Of a DNA stretch of 64,000 nucleotides, positions 60,518 through 64,000 are shown in pieces. The notes beneath the pieces are model-generated. The model saw nothing but the letters and a program-made list of their open reading frames with translations, made no database searches and was not told the DNA's origin. The number at the start of each line of letters is the position of its first letter. Position 1 is the first letter of the stretch. Source of the stretch: Pratylenchus scribneri (lineage: Eukaryota; Nematoda; Chromadorea; Rhabditida; Pratylenchidae); the NCBI GenBank assembly GCA_030063045.1, contig JAQSEB010000015.1, positions 1-64,000 on the forward strand, given 5' to 3'. The translations under genes were made by a program, and so were the position numbers.

Positions 60518-61566
60518 TCATGCCAGAACGCAATTCACTTCGGTTATTACCCGATTTGGTTGGTCCATTCCTGGTCTGAATTCCCATTGCATGTTTTCAT
60601 TACAATTCAAAGTTGCCGTCACGATGGTCCCTATTGGATTCAATGGGCCTCCTTGATTCACATTAAACTTTAAAAATGCATTGTATAAATATTAATATAG
60701 TCAAAAGAAGGGCTGCCTGCTTATATTTATTTATAAATTGCTTAAATAAAATAATCCAAAATCACTATTTTAAATTAAACATTTAATTTGTAATCATTAT
60801 CATATATATTTAACAAATATTGGAATGAGCGAGCCATCAAAATCAAATTAAAAAATTTCAATCTACCGTAAATCCTCTATTAGAAGCCCCGGGGCTTATA
60901 AATTTCAGAGACCCTCCGAGTGGCAACTTTTCTGAATTTTTTGAAAGAAAAAATGCTTATTTCGGCCTAATTTCACCTCTAAATTGGTCAGTTTTGACAT
61001 AAATTTTTGATGGGGAGGGGGCTTCTAATAGAGGGGGGGGGGGGCTTCAAATCGGAAGGGGGCTTCTAATAGAGGATTTACGGTATATATATTAAGAAAG
61101 TAAAATTTTAGGTAAGCCAATACTGTCCTTCTAATCTAATGAAGCTCTCTAGTAAATTAAAAAGTTTTCATTCAAATATAAGGGATCTCTTCACCGCTAC
61201 TTGAAAAAATAAATAAAATTAAAAATAAATACCTGCATGAAGACTTGTCCTCCCGGTTGGGCAGTGCATGTTACAGTCAATATGGCACACCCCAGTCGCA
61301 TCGAATTGTACCCCCGGCGTGGTCGGTGTCGTCGTACCCTGATTCACATTGCCGGCAGTCAAAGTTATCGTTGCCAAACTGCAACTGGAACATGGCAATA
61401 TGGTTGTTGTTGTTGTTGTTGTTGTTGTTGTCGTGCTTGTGGTTGTGGTCGGTGTTGGGGCGGAAGCGGTGCTTGTTTGAGAGCAAGTGTCAATCAAGAA
61501 TATAAAAATGGCTTGCAGCAAATATAGAATTAGGAGTATGCGATGGATTTCCATGACAATAATCAT
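60518..61566 (-). pseudogene. Secreted C6-domain protein with a 1-bp frameshift
   Basis: Exon 61566-61233 starts with a signal peptide (MIIVMEIHRILLILYLLQAI) and a Thr-rich linker, then the first part of a C6 domain: LPCSSCSLATITLTAG and NVNQGTTTPTTPGVQFDATG. At the CCCC run 61290-61293 the frame must shift by one to continue as LGCAILTVTCTAQPGGQVFM, which splices in phase to exon 60667-60518 (NVNQGGPLNPIGTIVTATLN, CNENMQWEF, ITEVNCVLA-stop). C6 domains are nematode extracellular modules of unknown function. One extra G is the only defect, so either a homopolymer sequencing error or a recent pseudogene. The 565-bp intron contains a MITE. Confidence 0.7.
60864..61085. mobile_element. MITE copy 2, TACCGTAAAT family, with G-rich expansion
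   Basis: The tips TACCGTAAATCCTCTATTAG are perfect inverted repeats. Relative to copy 1 at 55515-55692 it carries an extra G-rich block (about 61035-61065: a run of 12 Gs and a duplicated GGGGGCTTCTAATAGAGG). It sits inside the C6-gene intron. Confidence 0.85.
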
Positions 61567-62535
61567 TTTTATCCTGTAATTTTAAAGGATTGAATTCATT
61601 TTAATTACAAATAAAAAAATTTATTGTTTTTTAATTAAGGATTATTATTTATTTATTATATAAAAATATAATTAATTGTTAATTTATTACTTTCTTTGTT
61701 TCTTAATTTGAATAACAACATTTCCATTCACAGCAAACCTCATGATTTTAATTTTTTAGCTCAATCATAACAATACAAAATAATGAATAGAGATGGCACA
61801 GAGAATCTCGCAAACTTCAAAAAGCAAGTTTTTCTCCACTCAAATTTGGAGGCGACATAATTGTCTTCAGAAAGAATGGGATTTGGGATATTCTTGCTCT
61901 GCGCCAAATGAAGAGCAAAAAATTGGTTAGCTAAATTTGATGAGGGAAATATATGTGACCCAGATTTCTGCAATAAATGTTAAAGATAAAGCAGAAACAT
62001 TTTAATATAATAACATTTAAAATTCCCTATCTTCCCAAATTTTTCATAAACTTTAATATACATTTACTCGAACCAATTATTTTTCTATCTATAAAACCCT
62101 TTCTTTTTTAATATTATTATGATTATGACCATATTTGATAAATTTTTTTTGTTTTCAACCCTTGACAATCCGAATCATTTTCGTACACTTCGATGAAGTC
62201 AATTTCATTTAAACCAAACAAATGTAAGGCACAGGCACATATTAGACATAATTGTAATCAGTAAAACTGACCTTGAAATTTGAAGTTCGCGTTTCGAAAA
62301 GTTCTGTGAATGAGGGATTCAAAATGATACCAAAATTTATTTAAAAATATTTCAGTGGTGATGTTTATAGTTTATTATATTTTCAACATTTTGAAAATTC
62401 CATTTTTATTTGTATACAGACTTTCCCATTCTGCTGAGGTTTAAAACAATTGTATTAAATCATTAATTTGAATATACAAACGAAATATAATCCATTTTCA
62501 TCCAAGATCCATAAGTTATTCAATTCTGCCATCAT
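61567..62535. other. Intergenic, nothing recognised
   Basis: A 70-codon minus-strand frame at 61761-61973 lacks splice or family support. No other signal. Confidence 0.5.
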
Positions 62536-62856
62536 TCAACAAAGTTTACAACTGGCTCTACAAACTAATCTTGCTTGCCATAAGTTGCACAATCCAGGAA
62601 ATGAATTGACCAAAAAGCAGCGTCTATGAAAAAATTTGTTTATATTTTCTATTAGAAAAAATTAAATAATTTGAATAACAATTAAATTTTCTAATTCCAA
62701 TTTAGCTAGCACCAACCTTCCAATGTCGGAACATGATGCTGATATTGAGGTGGTTGCTGTTGTCGAAGTACTCGTTGATGTAATTGTTTGACTTGTAGAA
62801 AGCTCAATTTCCACAACGATAAGAAATGAGAGAATTAATAGGCATAAAGAGGCCAT
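62536..62856 (-). CDS. Small secreted ShKT-domain peptide with Ser/Thr linker
   Basis: Exon 62856-62717 and exon 62623-62536, split by a 93-bp intron, give 75 residues. A signal peptide MASLCLLILSFLIVVEIELS is followed by a 20-residue Ser/Thr linker, likely O-glycosylated. One ShKT/SXC module closes the protein, with six cysteines (CSDIGRRCFLVN, GLCNLW, VCRASCKLC) in the order C-x6-C-x8-C-x8-C-x3-C-x2-C. The Cys after the last pair is the C-terminal residue. ShKT modules occur in many nematode secreted proteins, where they can bind K+ channels or act as matrix modules; which applies here cannot be told. Confidence 0.78.
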
Positions 62857-64000
62857 TGCGAATAATTGTTTTTCTTTTACTTATAGCAAATTAATAATGG
62901 AATGCACTGTGGAGATTAAATTTTCAATTTGTATAACCTTTTTATTTTATGAATAATTTTAATAAGAGAAAGGATATACTCGAGTTCAAGATTAATATAA
63001 ATTTAAATTTTTTTTTCGGATTGAAAAATTCATTTCATTTTACACATTTTAAATTATAAATCAAATCAAAGTTACAAAGATACATTTTACCTAAAAAGAG
63101 AATAAAAGTAAATTTAAAATATTTTCAGGCTATTTCGATCCCAAATTTATATGCTTCCTGCTGAGCAGTATAGTTTGTCACTTATCGCGAATAATTAAAA
63201 TTTTTATTAATACGACCAGCAGCTAATAAAATTAATACGAAAACATCAATGATCATTTTCACTTCCATACAAAATTCAAACTTTTTGCATCATTGCTTCT
63301 CCATTAACAGATATATTTTTAGTACATTTCAGAGCCAAAATGTGACATCTCTATTTGAATTTGAATTGAAGCCATTGTTGTATAAACAGATGCAAGGCAA
63401 ATAGATTCAAGAAAATTTTATTTTAAACTAATTTTAAAATTAATTTTTCAAAAGGAAATGTTAAGATATTACTGCAAAAAGTAATTAACTAATACAAAAC
63501 TTTGTAAGGCCAAAAATATGGACACAATTAATTTCAGGAAAGTTAATTATTATAACGATAAGATAGGATAAGAAAGATTACAGAATTCACAATCAGCCAA
63601 GTTTTTTTAACTTAAAAATGCCAATTTCCAAAAGGAAAAAAAAGCTTCAATAAAATCATAACTAATTATATTTTTTATAAAATTAAATGAATTTCGGTTT
63701 TCATTAAATACAAGAAAATATTAAAATATCCAGAAAATTTTCAAATTTTTGTTTGATGTTTTATTTTCATTTTTTGAAATATTTCCCATTTTTATTTGAA
63801 CAGATTTCAATTTTGAATTCATCAATTTGAAGCACATACTAAAATTAAAAATAGAAAGTGTGTAGAACCATAAATTAAGCAACAAAAATTTTCTGTCAGA
63901 TTTGTGTCAAAAAGAAGTTCCAATATTTTACTCCACTATTATAATATGAAAATATCGGTTCAATTTTATTTAATAAAATTAACTTTTTCAAGCTTTACAT
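62857..64000. other. Intergenic to window end, nothing recognised
   Basis: Very AT-rich DNA without a supportable exon, RNA gene or repeat. Upstream sequence of the ShKT peptide gene should lie at its left edge. Confidence 0.5.

Noticed and set aside
1..64000. tRNA, rRNA or other structured RNA genes
   Set aside because: No tRNA-like A/B boxes with a foldable cloverleaf or rRNA-like sequence were recognised by eye; a covariance-model scan would be decisive.

Overview
The window reads as nuclear DNA of a nematode: strongly AT-rich, with many short GT-AG introns and nematode-typical families (Srg chemoreceptor, DB module, C6 domain, ShKT domain, aspin/PI-3 inhibitor, EGF-CUB astacin). A tylenchid such as a root-knot nematode is a plausible guess from composition and gene content, but the species is not proven. 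Gene models below were assembled by hand from reading frame, splice sites and intron phase.

Layout. 1-110 is the edge of a guanylyl cyclase catalytic-domain exon (minus strand), directly abutted by about seven and a half near-identical 680-bp satellite monomers (111-5170) and a decayed satellite tail (to about 6080). 6.8-9.5 kb holds a 12-exon Cys-loop channel subunit, 11.5-12.5 kb a calponin-homology protein, and 13.4-15.7 kb an aspin-like inhibitor gene split by a DD37D mariner. 16.5-19.7 kb is mobile-element territory: a hairpin-rich insert between 70-bp direct repeats, a hAT-type MITE, and an apparently intact Merlin transposon. 19.9-25.1 kb has a one-Ig-domain gene, a G-alpha gene with two in-frame stops, and an intact Srg receptor. 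25.8-39.5 kb is one very large VPS13D-like gene; its 2.5-kb intron contains a complete antisense IFT56/DYF-13 gene.

40.06-50.64 kb is a nested transposon: a small element with tandem-repeat inverted termini, interrupted by a young 9.9-kb LTR retrotransposon (40340-50235, 4-bp target duplication). That retroelement is unusual. Its LTRs carry about 420 codons of the gag ORF behind a TATA box. Gag has two zinc-knuckle clusters. A canonical GGGTTTT slippery heptamer precedes the gag-protease stop. No reverse transcriptase or integrase is visible.

51.2-62.9 kb carries mostly secreted cysteine-rich proteins: an astacin protease (EGF, CUB, ShKT), a DB-module protein, a frameshifted C6-domain gene, a decayed acidic ORF and a tiny ShKT peptide, plus one small membrane protein. 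These genes do not form an obvious shared pathway. The clearest common thread is transposable-element activity in introns, exons and intergenic space.
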